A DNA stretch of 7,138 nucleotides from Clostridia bacterium (GTDB lineage Bacteria > Bacillota > Clostridia > SK-Y3 > JACMMQ01), in assembly GCA_014378955.1 (NCBI GenBank), contig JACMMQ010000083.1, positions 1-7,138 of the forward strand. Direction: 5' to 3'. A model generated the notes under the pieces. The model worked only from the letters and a program-made list of their open reading frames with translations, was not told the origin of the DNA and searched no databases. Made by a program: the position numbers and the translations under genes. Of this stretch, positions 1-7,108 are shown in pieces (positions within the stretch are counted from its first letter, which is position 1; each line of letters begins with the position of its first letter).

Positions 1-660
<660 letters not shown>

Positions 661-669
661 CTAAAATTT

Positions 670-1203
670 TTAATTTGCTACTTTGACCATGCTATATCGA
701 ATTACCTTATCTTTGTACTGAAAGCCCTTTTGCATTTCCTCTAAGATGACACTTTCGCCTACACTTTCATCCTCAACATGCATCACTGCATTGTGTACAT
801 TGGGGTCGAATTTTTCGCCCACTGTGCCAATGGCTTGCACGCCTATTTTAGCGAATGCCTCATGGAACTGCTTCAAAACCATTTGCACACCCTCTAATAA
901 TGTGCTTGCTTCCTTGGCTTCTTCACTTGCCGAAACGGCACGCTCCAAATTATCCAGCACCGTCAAAAATTGACCAACTGTTTCGCCCACGCCGTCATGA
1001 TAGAGTGTTTCCTTTTCCTTTGCGGTTCTTTTTTTGTAATTGTCAAATTCCGCCGCCAACCGTTGTAATCGGTCAATGGTTTCCTCTAATTTCGCACTTT
1101 TTTCTGCAAGCTCTGGGTCAACGGTTGGTGCTTGCTCTTCCACAACCCCTGTTTTCACTTCTTCTTGTACTGCCTCTTTTACTTCTGCTTTCTTTTTATG
1201 CAT
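670..1203 (-). CDS. grpE: GrpE, nucleotide exchange factor of DnaK
   Basis: GrpE is a homodimeric co-chaperone that speeds ADP release from DnaK and so resets the chaperone cycle. The 177-residue length is normal (E. coli has 197). The N-terminal ~35 residues are charged and low in complexity, as is typical for the disordered tail. Residues ~33-65 form a long helix/coiled coil containing the conserved AAEFDNYKKRTAKE segment (50-63). The C-terminal beta domain carries the family signature: FDPNVHNAV (132-140), then GFQYKDKVIRYSMVKV (160-175). The ATG directly abuts the hrcA stop codon (TAAATG, no gap). A Shine-Dalgarno AAGGTGA (1211-1217) lies inside the end of hrcA, 7 nt from the start, so translation is probably coupled to hrcA. 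dnaK follows 21 nt downstream. Confidence 0.97.
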   Translation of the reverse strand: MHKKKAEVKEAVQEEVKTGVVEEQAPTVDPELAEKSAKLEETIDRLQRLAAEFDNYKKRTAKEKETLYHDGVGETVGQFLTVLDNLERAVSASEEAKEASTLLEGVQMVLKQFHEAFAKIGVQAIGTVGEKFDPNVHNAVMHVEDESVGESVILEEMQKGFQYKDKVIRYSMVKVAN

Positions 1204-2271
1204 TTACGTATCACCTTTTTCTTCTTTGATAACTTGTGTTAATATATGATTGAACGCTTCGGTGAGTAATTCCATCGAAGACACCATTTTCGCATAGTCC
1301 ATGCGTGTAGGCCCGATGATGCCAATCGTACCAATGATCCGATCGCCTACCGCATATTTTGCTGTCATCATGCTCAAGTCTGACATTTCTAAAAAACCAC
1401 ACTGCTCACCTATGATGATGTGTATGTTGCCCTTTTGAATGCCTTGCTGTTGACTTGCCATGTGGAGCATTTCGTTGACACTTTCCTTGGTATCTAAAAA
1501 GCTTAACAATTGTTTTGCCTTTTGCATGTCGTGATACTCTGGAAAATCAAATATCTTATTGGCACCGCCTACATAAACGGCGGTATTGTCAATGGCATGG
1601 ATGCACTCTGATATTTGCTCTAAAATCGGTATAACAATGTCCTCATTGCCGTGCATTTCATTGCGAATGCTTTGAATTTTTGAAAATGTAATTTCCTCAA
1701 TGGTGTGTCCCGCTAGCTTACTATTTAATAGGTTTGACAAGCGTGTGACGGCAATCGAATCAATCGGTCTTTTCAGCCGAATGGAACGATTTTTTGCAAC
1801 GCCCGAGCCAGTGACTAAAAAAATGACAAGGCTAACTGCATCAATCGGGTACAATTCTATGTGCTTGACAGCGGTTTTGCTCATTTGTGGGGCTGTTACC
1901 ATCGTGGTATAGGAGGTCAGGTGAGAAATAATCTTGGTCGCTTGCGCCATAATTTCGTCTAGCTCATTTAGCTTCATGGTCATCGCAAGGCGAATGGCGC
2001 TGATTTCATCCACCGTCATGCGGTATTGCGCCATCAATTGATCGACGTACATCCGATAGCCCAGGGCTGACGGCACACGCCCAGCAGAGGTGTGTGGCTT
2101 ATCCAAATACCCCAATTCCTCGAGGTCTGACATTTCATTGCGAATGGTGGCAGAGCTAAGTCCCCACGCATTGATATTCGCAATGGCACGTGAGCCCACT
2201 GGTTCAGCGGTATTGATATACGCATCCACGATCGCTTGCAAAATTCGCTTTTTACGTTCCCCTAGTGACAT
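1204..2271 (-). CDS. hrcA: HrcA, heat-inducible repressor of class I heat-shock genes
   Basis: HrcA binds the CIRCE inverted repeat and represses chaperone operons. In well-studied Bacillota its activity depends on GroEL, so titration of GroEL by unfolded protein gives induction (family knowledge). The product is 355 residues; the family is usually 340-350. The N-terminal winged-helix domain spans about residues 1-75: PVGSRAIA (24-31), the recognition segment GLSSATIRNEMSDLEELGYL (37-56) and the hallmark HTSAGRVPSALGYRMYVD (60-77). The C-terminal part has the conserved GxxIIGTIGIIGPTRMDYAKM block near residues 310-335. The ATG has the Shine-Dalgarno-like GTGAGGGGAG (2276-2285), with GAGG 8 nt upstream. 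It is the first gene of the hrcA-grpE-dnaK unit, with a perfect CIRCE 21 nt upstream, so it represses itself. Confidence 0.97.
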   Translation of the reverse strand: MSLGERKKRILQAIVDAYINTAEPVGSRAIANINAWGLSSATIRNEMSDLEELGYLDKPHTSAGRVPSALGYRMYVDQLMAQYRMTVDEISAIRLAMTMKLNELDEIMAQATKIISHLTSYTTMVTAPQMSKTAVKHIELYPIDAVSLVIFLVTGSGVAKNRSIRLKRPIDSIAVTRLSNLLNSKLAGHTIEEITFSKIQSIRNEMHGNEDIVIPILEQISECIHAIDNTAVYVGGANKIFDFPEYHDMQKAKQLLSFLDTKESVNEMLHMASQQQGIQKGNIHIIIGEQCGFLEMSDLSMMTAKYAVGDRIIGTIGIIGPTRMDYAKMVSSMELLTEAFNHILTQVIKEEKGDT

Positions 2272-2292
2272 GTCGCTCCCCTCACTTTTAAA

Positions 2293-2319
2293 TTAGCACT
2301 CCATACACGTGAGTGCTAA
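2293..2319 (-). promoter_or_regulatory. CIRCE operator (HrcA binding site) of the hrcA operon
   Basis: This is a perfect CIRCE element: TTAGCACTC (2293-2301), a 9-nt spacer, then GAGTGCTAA (2311-2319). Both 9-bp arms match the family consensus and each other exactly. It lies 21 nt upstream of the hrcA ATG and begins a few bases after the predicted transcription start, so bound HrcA would block initiation. In the RNA the arms can also pair in the 5' leader. There is no T-run on the downstream side, so it is an operator and not a terminator. Confidence 0.98.
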
Positions 2320-2329
2320 TCACCCTATA

Positions 2330-2358
2330 AAAATACCATTATTATGAACTTTTGTCAA
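2330..2358 (-). promoter_or_regulatory. Sigma-A-type promoter of hrcA-grpE-dnaK
   Basis: On the minus strand a perfect -35 box TTGACA (2353-2358) is followed by a 17-nt spacer and a -10 box TATTTT (2330-2335, 4 of 6 matches to TATAAT). The predicted start site is near 2323, just upstream of CIRCE. The -35 box lies within the last codons of trmB. Housekeeping-sigma promoter plus CIRCE at +1 is the standard layout of HrcA-controlled operons. Confidence 0.85.
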
Positions 2359-2995
2359 GATGTTTTGACGCTTCTACTCTAAAAATTTTCATGCCCAATA
2401 AAGAAAACTTCTCCTCATACTCCGTCATAATGTTGCCCTCGAAACCGCTATTATGTAGATTAAAGGTGATATTTGAAAGCTTCCAATCCATCGCACAAAA
2501 TTCATTCAAAGAAAATTCAAATAGTTTTTCATTATCGGTCTTAAAATAAATCGCACCGTGATGTGCTAGGCAGCTTTTATACCTCTCTAAAAATGCACGG
2601 TAGGTCAGGCGGCGTTTCGCCTGCTTATTTTTTGTCCACGGATCGCTGAAATTCAAATAAATCTGGTCGATTTCACCATCCTCAAAAATTGTTTCCAATT
2701 CAGCCGCATCTATGCGTAGGAACTGTACATTTTTAAGCCCCAACGCTTCCGCCTTTTGCACCGCCTTTAAAAGCACTTCCTCCACATATTCCACCGCTAC
2801 AAACATGATGTCGGGGTGAAGCTGTGCTAGGGTGGTGATAAATCTGCCCTTGCCAGTGCCTATTTCCACATGAAGTGCTTGCGCATTTGGTAAAAATGTG
2901 CGCCATTTGCCTTTCATTTCTTGTGGTGCTTGACAATAAAGCGTGTCAAACACCGCTAATTTTTCCATCGTTCCTCTTTTTCGTCTCACACGCAT
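2342..2995 (-). CDS. trmB: TrmB, tRNA (guanine-46-N7)-methyltransferase
   Basis: TrmB transfers methyl from S-adenosylmethionine to N7 of G46 in the variable loop of tRNAs. The 217-residue length is normal for the Bacillota form. Motifs are the family start MRVRRK (1-6), the SAM-binding loop EIGTGKG (44-50), IDAAEL (95-100), the catalytic-region motif LNFSDPW followed by AKRRLT (114-131), FKTDN (151-155) and the C-terminal substrate motif GNIMTEYEEKF (187-197). After SDPW this protein has TKNKQ where many relatives have PKKRH. The ATG at 2995 has an AAGGGG Shine-Dalgarno (3004-3009), 8 nt upstream and overlapping the hemW stop, and it keeps the conserved MRxR start. An internal ATG at 2968 with AGAGGA just upstream is a less likely alternative. 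The gene sits 12 nt after hemW. Its last codons contain the -35 box of the hrcA promoter. Confidence 0.96.
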   Translation of the reverse strand: MRVRRKRGTMEKLAVFDTLYCQAPQEMKGKWRTFLPNAQALHVEIGTGKGRFITTLAQLHPDIMFVAVEYVEEVLLKAVQKAEALGLKNVQFLRIDAAELETIFEDGEIDQIYLNFSDPWTKNKQAKRRLTYRAFLERYKSCLAHHGAIYFKTDNEKLFEFSLNEFCAMDWKLSNITFNLHNSGFEGNIMTEYEEKFSLLGMKIFRVEASKHLDKSS

Positions 2996-3007
2996 GTTGT
3001 TTTCCCC

Positions 3008-4108
3008 TTAAATAAATTGCATAAAAATTTGATTACTAATGTCCATGCCCTTGATGGTAAGCTTTAAATGGTTGTCTTGCATATACATGAGCTGTCCGTC
3101 TATCATACGTTGCACCCTTGTTAAATCGAAAGGCTTTTTAAATAATGTTTGATAGGCATCCAAATCAATGCCTTTGTTTAACCGCAAGCCCAATATGATA
3201 AATTCTTTCTCTTTTTCCTCTGGTGTGAGCGTTTGACAATCTATTTTTTCGCTTGGTTGCTTGATATAATCAGCTAAAACACTGGTATGCGCATATCGCT
3301 CATTTTGAAAGTAGCTATGTGCCGCGGCTCCTAAACCAATATATTCGCCACATTGCCAATAGGTTAAATTATGTTGACTAGCAAAGCCTTTTTTTGCAAA
3401 GTTTGAAATTTCATATTGCTGGTAGCCATTTTGTTCTAATATTTCTATTGCACGATGATACATCGCACGGTCTGTGTCCTCATTGGGCAAATTGAGCTGC
3501 ATGCTATCAAACGGTGTGCCCTCCTCCACCTTCAAGGCATAGCACGAAAGGTGCTCGGGGGCTAACTGACAAACCGCATGAATGGTTTGTTCCCACTCTT
3601 GGAATGTTTGGTCGGGCAATGCAAACATGAGGTCTACACTCAAGTTTTGGAAGCCTAATTGCCGTGCAAGTGCAAAATTCTCGATAAATTCTTGCCTTGT
3701 GTGCAACCGTCCTAGCACTTTGAGGTGTTTGTCCTGCCAAGCCTGTAAGCCAATGCTTAAACGGTTAACACCTACACTTTTGAGTGTCGTTAACATTGTT
3801 TCATTCAGTGTGCCTGGGTTGGCTTCCACGGTTATTTCTGCATTGGGTGCAATGTTGAAATTTACATGTATCTGTTCAAACAGCCTTTCAAGCCATTGTG
3901 GTGACAAACAGGTTGGCGTACCACCGCCAATAAACACCGTTTGTACCTGATAGCCTTGTGCTTGATTTTTTATTGAATCTATTTCCGCAAAAAGAGCTTG
4001 CATGTAATTGACCTTGGTTTGTTCGTCCGTGACATATGAAGTAAAGTCGCAATACAAGCATTTTTGCTGACAAAATGGCACATGCACATAAATTGATAAT
4101 GGTTTCAT
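3008..4108 (-). CDS. hemW: HemW, radical-SAM heme chaperone (often annotated as HemN-like coproporphyrinogen oxidase)
   Basis: This is a radical SAM protein of the HemW family, known to bind heme and deliver it to respiratory proteins. It is widely mislabelled as oxygen-independent coproporphyrinogen III oxidase. The 366-residue length is close to the HemW norm of ~370-380 and shorter than true HemN (~450). The radical SAM cluster motif is CQQKCLYC (Cys13, Cys17, Cys20), followed by Asp-Phe. True HemN has a further cysteine in a CxxCxC pattern, which is missing here. Others are GGGTPT (61-66), EANPGT (95-100), the HemW-typical HNLTYW (246-251) with GLGAAAHSY (258-266), and the C-terminal LTIKGMDISNQIFMQF domain. 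The ATG is 1 nt after the lepA TGA, with no clear Shine-Dalgarno, so translational coupling to lepA is likely. The lepA-hemW pairing is common in Bacillota. Whether this host makes heme cannot be judged here. Confidence 0.94.
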   Translation of the reverse strand: MKPLSIYVHVPFCQQKCLYCDFTSYVTDEQTKVNYMQALFAEIDSIKNQAQGYQVQTVFIGGGTPTCLSPQWLERLFEQIHVNFNIAPNAEITVEANPGTLNETMLTTLKSVGVNRLSIGLQAWQDKHLKVLGRLHTRQEFIENFALARQLGFQNLSVDLMFALPDQTFQEWEQTIHAVCQLAPEHLSCYALKVEEGTPFDSMQLNLPNEDTDRAMYHRAIEILEQNGYQQYEISNFAKKGFASQHNLTYWQCGEYIGLGAAAHSYFQNERYAHTSVLADYIKQPSEKIDCQTLTPEEKEKEFIILGLRLNKGIDLDAYQTLFKKPFDLTRVQRMIDGQLMYMQDNHLKLTIKGMDISNQIFMQFI

Positions 4109-4109
4109 A

Positions 4110-5915
4110 TCAGTCTAATTTCAGCACGGACATAAACGCTTCTTGTGGCACTTCCACACTGCCCACCTGACGCATACGTTTTTTGCCCTCTTTTTGCTTT
4201 TCTAGCAGTTTTTTCTTACGGGTGATGTCACCACCATAGCACTTCGCCAATACATCCTTACGCATCGCCTTTACCGTTTCTCTTGCGATGACCTTGTTGC
4301 CAATGGTGGCTTGAATAGGCACCTCAAACATTTGTCTTGGAATACATTCCTTTAATTTTTCTGCGATACGACGTCCACGATTGTACGCCTTTTCAGTGTG
4401 TACAATGAACGACAAAGCATCCACCATTTCGCCATTGAGCAAAATGTCAAGCTTGACCAAATCAGACTTTTGATAGCCGATCAATTCATAATCAAACGAA
4501 GCATAGCCACGTGTTCTGGACTTGAGCGCATCAAAAAAGTCGTATATAATTTCATTGAGTGGCAATTCATAATGTAAGGAAACTCGATTTTCATCAATAT
4601 ATTGCATATCCTTGTAAAAACCACGTCTTTCTTGGCACAAGTCCATGATATTCCCAACATAATCGCTTGGAAGCATGATGGACGCTTTGACCATTGGCTC
4701 CTCCATGGATTGAATTTCCGATGGATTTGGCATGTTGGTGGGGTTGTCCACCATAATCATTTCGCCATTGGTTTTGACGATTTTATAGATAACGCTTGGT
4801 GCAGTGGTGACCAAGTCTAGGTTATATTCTCGTTCCAAACGCTCTTGTATAATTTCCATGTGCAAAAGCCCTAAAAAGCCACAACGAAAACCAAAGCCAA
4901 GTGCAATGGAGGTTTCCGCTTCAAATAAAAGTGCCGCATCATTGAGCTGTAATTTATCCAGTGCTTCACGCAAGTCTTCATATCGGGCACCGTCCGCTGG
5001 ATAGATACCGCAAAACACCATCGGGTTGACCTTTTTATAGCCTGGTAATGCTTGTATTGCAGGGTTATAGGTGGTTGTAATGGTGTCGCCCACATGGATG
5101 TCCTTGACGTTTTTTATACTCGCCGCAATAAAGCCAACATCGCCTGCTTGGAGCAAATCGCCATTTATCATGCCACTTGGCTTAAGATAGCCCACCTCAG
5201 TGACAATAAACGCACACCCAGTTGCCATCATAAGTATTTCAGTGCCGGGGGTTACCTTGCCTTCCTTGATGCGAACATACGCAATAACACCCTTGTATTG
5301 GTCGTAATAGGAGTCGAATATTAGCGCACGGAGTGGTGCATTCTCGTCACCCGCTGGTGCTGGCACACGTTGCACAATCGCTTCTAGCACCTCTTCAATG
5401 CCAATGCCATTCTTAGCAGAAATGAGTGGTGCATCCTCCGCAACAATGCCGATAATGTCCTCAATTTCTTTTTTCACATGGTCTGGTCTTGCACTTGGCA
5501 GGTCAATTTTATTCACGACAGGTACAATTTCTAAATTATGGTCAATCGCCAAATAGGTGTTCGCAAGCGTTTGTGCCTCTATGCCCTGCGCCGCATCCAC
5601 CACCAATATAGCCCCTTCACACGCTGCTAAGCTACGTGAAACCTCATAGTTAAAATCCACGTGCCCCGGTGTGTCGATGAGGTTTAGGACATAGTCCTCC
5701 CCATCCTTTGCGTGGTAAACCAAGCGAATGGCACGTGCCTTGATGGTGATCCCACGTTCTCTTTCGAGATCCATGTTGTCAAGCACCTGCGACTCCATTT
5801 CACGCTTGGTCAGCACCCCTGTCAGCTCTAATAAGCGGTCAGCCAAGGTGGATTTACCGTGGTCTATGTGTGCGATAATTGAAAAGTTTCTTATTTTTTG
5901 TTGGCGATTTAACAT
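4110..5915 (-). CDS. lepA: LepA / elongation factor 4, ribosome-associated translational GTPase
   Basis: LepA (EF4) is a conserved GTPase resembling EF-G. It acts on the ribosome and has been linked to back-translocation and to translation initiation or ribosome assembly. With the chosen start it has 601 residues, against ~600-612 in relatives. G motifs are AHIDHGKST (15-23), RGITI (54-58), DTPGH (81-85), NKID (135-138) and SAK (166-168). The [20 protein letters not shown] segment marks the EF-G-like domain III, followed by [12 protein letters not shown]. The LepA-specific C-terminal domain is plain: [20 protein letters not shown], then [10 protein letters not shown] near the end. I chose the ATG at 5915 because AGAGGAG (5923-5929) lies 7 nt upstream. 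A longer in-frame GTG at 5945 would swallow that site, has none of its own, and adds ten residues atypical of the family. It is the first gene of lepA-hemW-trmB and ends in TGA one base before hemW. Confidence 0.97.
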   Translation of the reverse strand: MLNRQQKIRNFSIIAHIDHGKSTLADRLLELTGVLTKREMESQVLDNMDLERERGITIKARAIRLVYHAKDGEDYVLNLIDTPGHVDFNYEVSRSLAACEGAILVVDAAQGIEAQTLANTYLAIDHNLEIVPVVNKIDLPSARPDHVKKEIEDIIGIVAEDAPLISAKNGIGIEEVLEAIVQRVPAPAGDENAPLRALIFDSYYDQYKGVIAYVRIKEGKVTPGTEILMMATGCAFIVTEVGYLKPSGMINGDLLQAGDVGFIAASIKNVKDIHVGDTITTTYNPAIQALPGYKKVNPMVFCGIYPADGARYEDLREALDKLQLNDAALLFEAETSIALGFGFRCGFLGLLHMEIIQERLEREYNLDLVTTAPSVIYKIVKTNGEMIMVDNPTNMPNPSEIQSMEEPMVKASIMLPSDYVGNIMDLCQERRGFYKDMQYIDENRVSLHYELPLNEIIYDFFDALKSRTRGYASFDYELIGYQKSDLVKLDILLNGEMVDALSFIVHTEKAYNRGRRIAEKLKECIPRQMFEVPIQATIGNKVIARETVKAMRKDVLAKCYGGDITRKKKLLEKQKEGKKRMRQVGSVEVPQEAFMSVLKLD

Positions 5916-5922
5916 CCTTAAT

Positions 5923-5929
5923 CTCCTCT
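5923..5929 (-). promoter_or_regulatory. Shine-Dalgarno site deciding the lepA start
   Basis: AGAGGAG on the minus strand lies 7 nt before the ATG at 5915. It falls inside the reading frame that would be used from the upstream GTG at 5945, which argues that the GTG is not the start. Confidence 0.85.
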
Positions 5930-5943
5930 GCCGTATACACGGC
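5930..5943 (-). other. Small hairpin just upstream of the lepA ribosome binding site
   Basis: GCCGT and ACGGC form a 5-bp GC-rich stem with a 4-nt GTAT loop, ending directly at the lepA Shine-Dalgarno. It could modestly affect ribosome access or mRNA stability. It is short and may be chance. Confidence 0.3.
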
Positions 5944-6029
5944 ACTTAATGATCTATTTAAAGTTCCATTACTATCCGCTTTAGTTTACTATTCACTTCT
6001 ATACTTACATAGTTTTCTGTAACCAAAAT

Positions 6030-6058
6030 ATTTTATCATAATTCGCCCAACAATTCAA
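6030..6058 (-). promoter_or_regulatory. Predicted sigma-A promoter of lepA-hemW-trmB
   Basis: Minus-strand -35 TTGAAT (6053-6058, 4 of 6) is followed by a 17-nt spacer and -10 TAAAAT (6030-6035, 5 of 6), with an extended -10 TG one base upstream. The start would fall near 6023, giving a leader of about 108 nt before lepA. It lies just downstream of the larE terminator, as expected for a new unit. A weaker alternative, TTGGTT (6021-6026), 17-nt spacer, TATAGA, lies about 23 nt further downstream. No riboswitch-like structure is evident in the leader. Confidence 0.65.
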
Positions 6059-6090
6059 TAAAAAAATAGCAATATTTCTGTTTTCTGTTT

Positions 6091-6132
6091 AAAAACAAAA
6101 CTGCTTATAACCCAGTAGTGGATTATAAGCAG
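6091..6132 (-). terminator. Intrinsic terminator of larE
   Basis: The arms CTGCTTATAA and TTATAAGCAG (6123-6132 and 6101-6110) pair perfectly over 10 bp. A U-G pair and CCA/TGG extend the stem to 14 bp, closed by a CTAC tetraloop. In the minus-strand direction the hairpin is followed at once by TTTTGTTTTT (6091-6100). It begins 13 nt after the larE stop. There is no T-tract on the plus-strand side, so it works in one direction and separates larE from the lepA unit. Confidence 0.93.
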
Positions 6133-6145
6133 TACATGCATCAAA

Positions 6146-6961
6146 TTATAATGTTTGCAATAGCACTTCATTCATGCTCCCAGTGCGATAGCCCAGTGTA
6201 TCTACCGTCACATAGGCAAAGCCAAAGCCTTTAAAAGCCTGTGTGATTTGAACATTTTGACCGTTTTCAAACATCTTGTGCACTTCATCCTGTCCAACCT
6301 CGATGCGTGCTAAATCCCCATGTATCCGCACACGCACCTGGTAAAAGCCTAAATCTAGTAAATATTTTTCTGCTAAATCAATCATCTTAAGCTTTTCACG
6401 TGTAATTTTCGTACCATAAGGAAAGCGAGAGGACAAGCAGGCAAAGGACGGCTTGTTATAGGTACTCAAACCCAACTGCTTTGAAAGAGTCCTTATTTCC
6501 GCCTTGGTGAGTGCTGCATCCTTTAATGGACTAGAAACCCCCAGCTCGGTGATAGCTAACATGCCAGGGCGATAATCACCCAAATCGTCCACATTTGAAC
6601 CCTCTAAAACATATGAAATGCCATGTTGTTTAGCAATATCCCAAATCTTTGTAAACAGCTCTTTCTTACACAAATAACAACGGTTGGGCGGATTGTCACT
6701 AAAGCCTTCAATTTCCAGTTCCTCTGACACGACAGCCATTTGCTTGATGCCATACTGTACACATAACGCTTGTGCACCCAAAAACTCCCGCTCAGGGTAG
6801 GTCGCAGAGGTAGCGGTCACCGCAATAACCTTATCACCCAAAACATCATGACACACCTTTAATAAAAACGAAGAGTCCACCCCACCTGAAAAAGCCACAA
6901 CGACACGCCCGTATGATGCAATTTGATTTTTTAAATTTTCGTACTTTTGATTAAGCTCCAT
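6146..6961 (-). CDS. larE: LarE-type ATP-dependent sulfur transferase (PP-loop), three-cysteine form
   Basis: LarE acts in nickel-pincer nucleotide cofactor synthesis: it activates the carboxylates of the pyridinium mononucleotide made by LarB with ATP and replaces them by thiocarboxylates, before LarC inserts nickel. The 271-residue protein has the PP-loop FSGGVDSS near its N-terminus (SGGVDSS at 25-31), NPPNRCYLCKKELF (Cys95 and Cys98), DYRPG (129-133), FACLSSRFPYG with Cys175, and the C-terminal VRVRIHGDLARIEV and GYRTGSMNE. The Lactobacillus plantarum enzyme has only the equivalent of Cys175, which it sacrifices as sulfur donor. The added CxxC matches the [4Fe-4S]-dependent type described from Thermotoga maritima. 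I prefer ATG 6961 (GGGG at 6968-6971, 6 nt upstream; MELN-like starts are usual) over an in-frame TTG at 6979. larA, larB and larC are not in the window, so the client enzyme is unknown. Confidence 0.9.
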   Translation of the reverse strand: MELNQKYENLKNQIASYGRVVVAFSGGVDSSFLLKVCHDVLGDKVIAVTATSATYPEREFLGAQALCVQYGIKQMAVVSEELEIEGFSDNPPNRCYLCKKELFTKIWDIAKQHGISYVLEGSNVDDLGDYRPGMLAITELGVSSPLKDAALTKAEIRTLSKQLGLSTYNKPSFACLSSRFPYGTKITREKLKMIDLAEKYLLDLGFYQVRVRIHGDLARIEVGQDEVHKMFENGQNVQITQAFKGFGFAYVTVDTLGYRTGSMNEVLLQTL

Positions 6962-6967
6962 ATTTAT

Positions 6968-6971
6968 CCCC
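6968..6971 (-). promoter_or_regulatory. Weak ribosome binding site supporting the larE ATG start
   Basis: GTGGGGAT on the minus strand places GGGG 6 nt before the ATG at 6961. It lies inside the longer frame from the TTG at 6979, which has no purine-rich site of its own. Confidence 0.5.
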
Positions 6972-7010
6972 ACATTCAATTGTCAAATTATAAATGCCTA
7001 CAATATTTGT

Positions 7011-7040
7011 ATGATATAATAGTTTCGACTTGTTTGTCAA
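7011..7040 (-). promoter_or_regulatory. Predicted sigma-A promoter of larE
   Basis: Minus-strand -35 TTGACA (7035-7040, perfect) is followed by an 18-nt spacer and -10 TATCAT (7011-7016, 5 of 6). The predicted start is near 7004, giving a leader of about 43 nt before the ATG at 6961. Confidence 0.7.
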
Positions 7041-7042
7041 GT
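7028..7042. repeat. Short inverted repeat over the larE -35 box
   Basis: ACTTG (7028-7032) and CAAGT (7038-7042) are separated by 5 nt and cover the -35 box of the larE promoter. The position would suit a repressor half-site pair, but 5-bp arms in AT-rich DNA arise often by chance. Confidence 0.25.
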
Positions 7043-7079
7043 ACTCAATCGTAGTAAAAACTTTTTTCTAAATTAGGTA

Positions 7080-7108
7080 TTGACAGCTAACCCTTAACAT
7101 AATATAAT
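7080..7108 (+). promoter_or_regulatory. Consensus outward-facing sigma-A promoter at the right edge
   Basis: Plus-strand TTGACA (7080-7085), a 17-nt spacer and TATAAT (7103-7108) match the housekeeping-sigma consensus at all 12 positions with ideal spacing. The start would be near 7115, with transcription running rightward out of the window. The only ATG after it in the window (7130) reads ATG CGT TGA and is not a gene start. A 10-bp palindrome, ATAATATTAT (7104-7113), overlaps the -10 box. The gene it drives, protein or RNA, begins beyond position 7138. Confidence 0.82.

Noticed and set aside
855..1229. 124-codon plus-strand open frame
   Set aside because: It lies antisense to grpE, whose reading frame matches its family throughout. 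The translation is low-complexity (runs of Leu, Pro, Phe) with no recognisable domain and no good ribosome site.
2293..2319. CIRCE hairpin as a terminator between trmB and hrcA
   Set aside because: The arms are 9 bp with a 9-nt loop and match the CIRCE consensus exactly, and no T-run follows on the transcribed strand.
3582..3950. 122-codon plus-strand open frame
   Set aside because: It is antisense to the well-conserved middle of hemW. It is a by-product of codon use on the other strand, with no domain and no promoter.
3008..4108. Calling this gene HemN (coproporphyrinogen III dehydrogenase)
   Set aside because: The cluster motif is followed by Asp-Phe instead of the extra HemN cysteine, the length is short, and HNLTYW is the HemW signature.
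5052..5324. 90-codon plus-strand open frame
   Set aside because: It is entirely antisense to lepA domain II. It has no ribosome binding site and no family resemblance.
5944..6022. Riboswitch or upstream reading frame in the lepA leader
   Set aside because: Only tiny ATG-to-stop frames (one and three codons) without ribosome sites and weak 4-5 bp stems are present. Nothing resembles a known riboswitch or T-box core.
7009..7020. A second plus-strand promoter using TGATATAAT at 7012-7020
   Set aside because: The extended -10 is good, but no -35 box stands 16-18 nt upstream, and the bases overlap the -10 of the minus-strand larE promoter. It is possible but unsupported.
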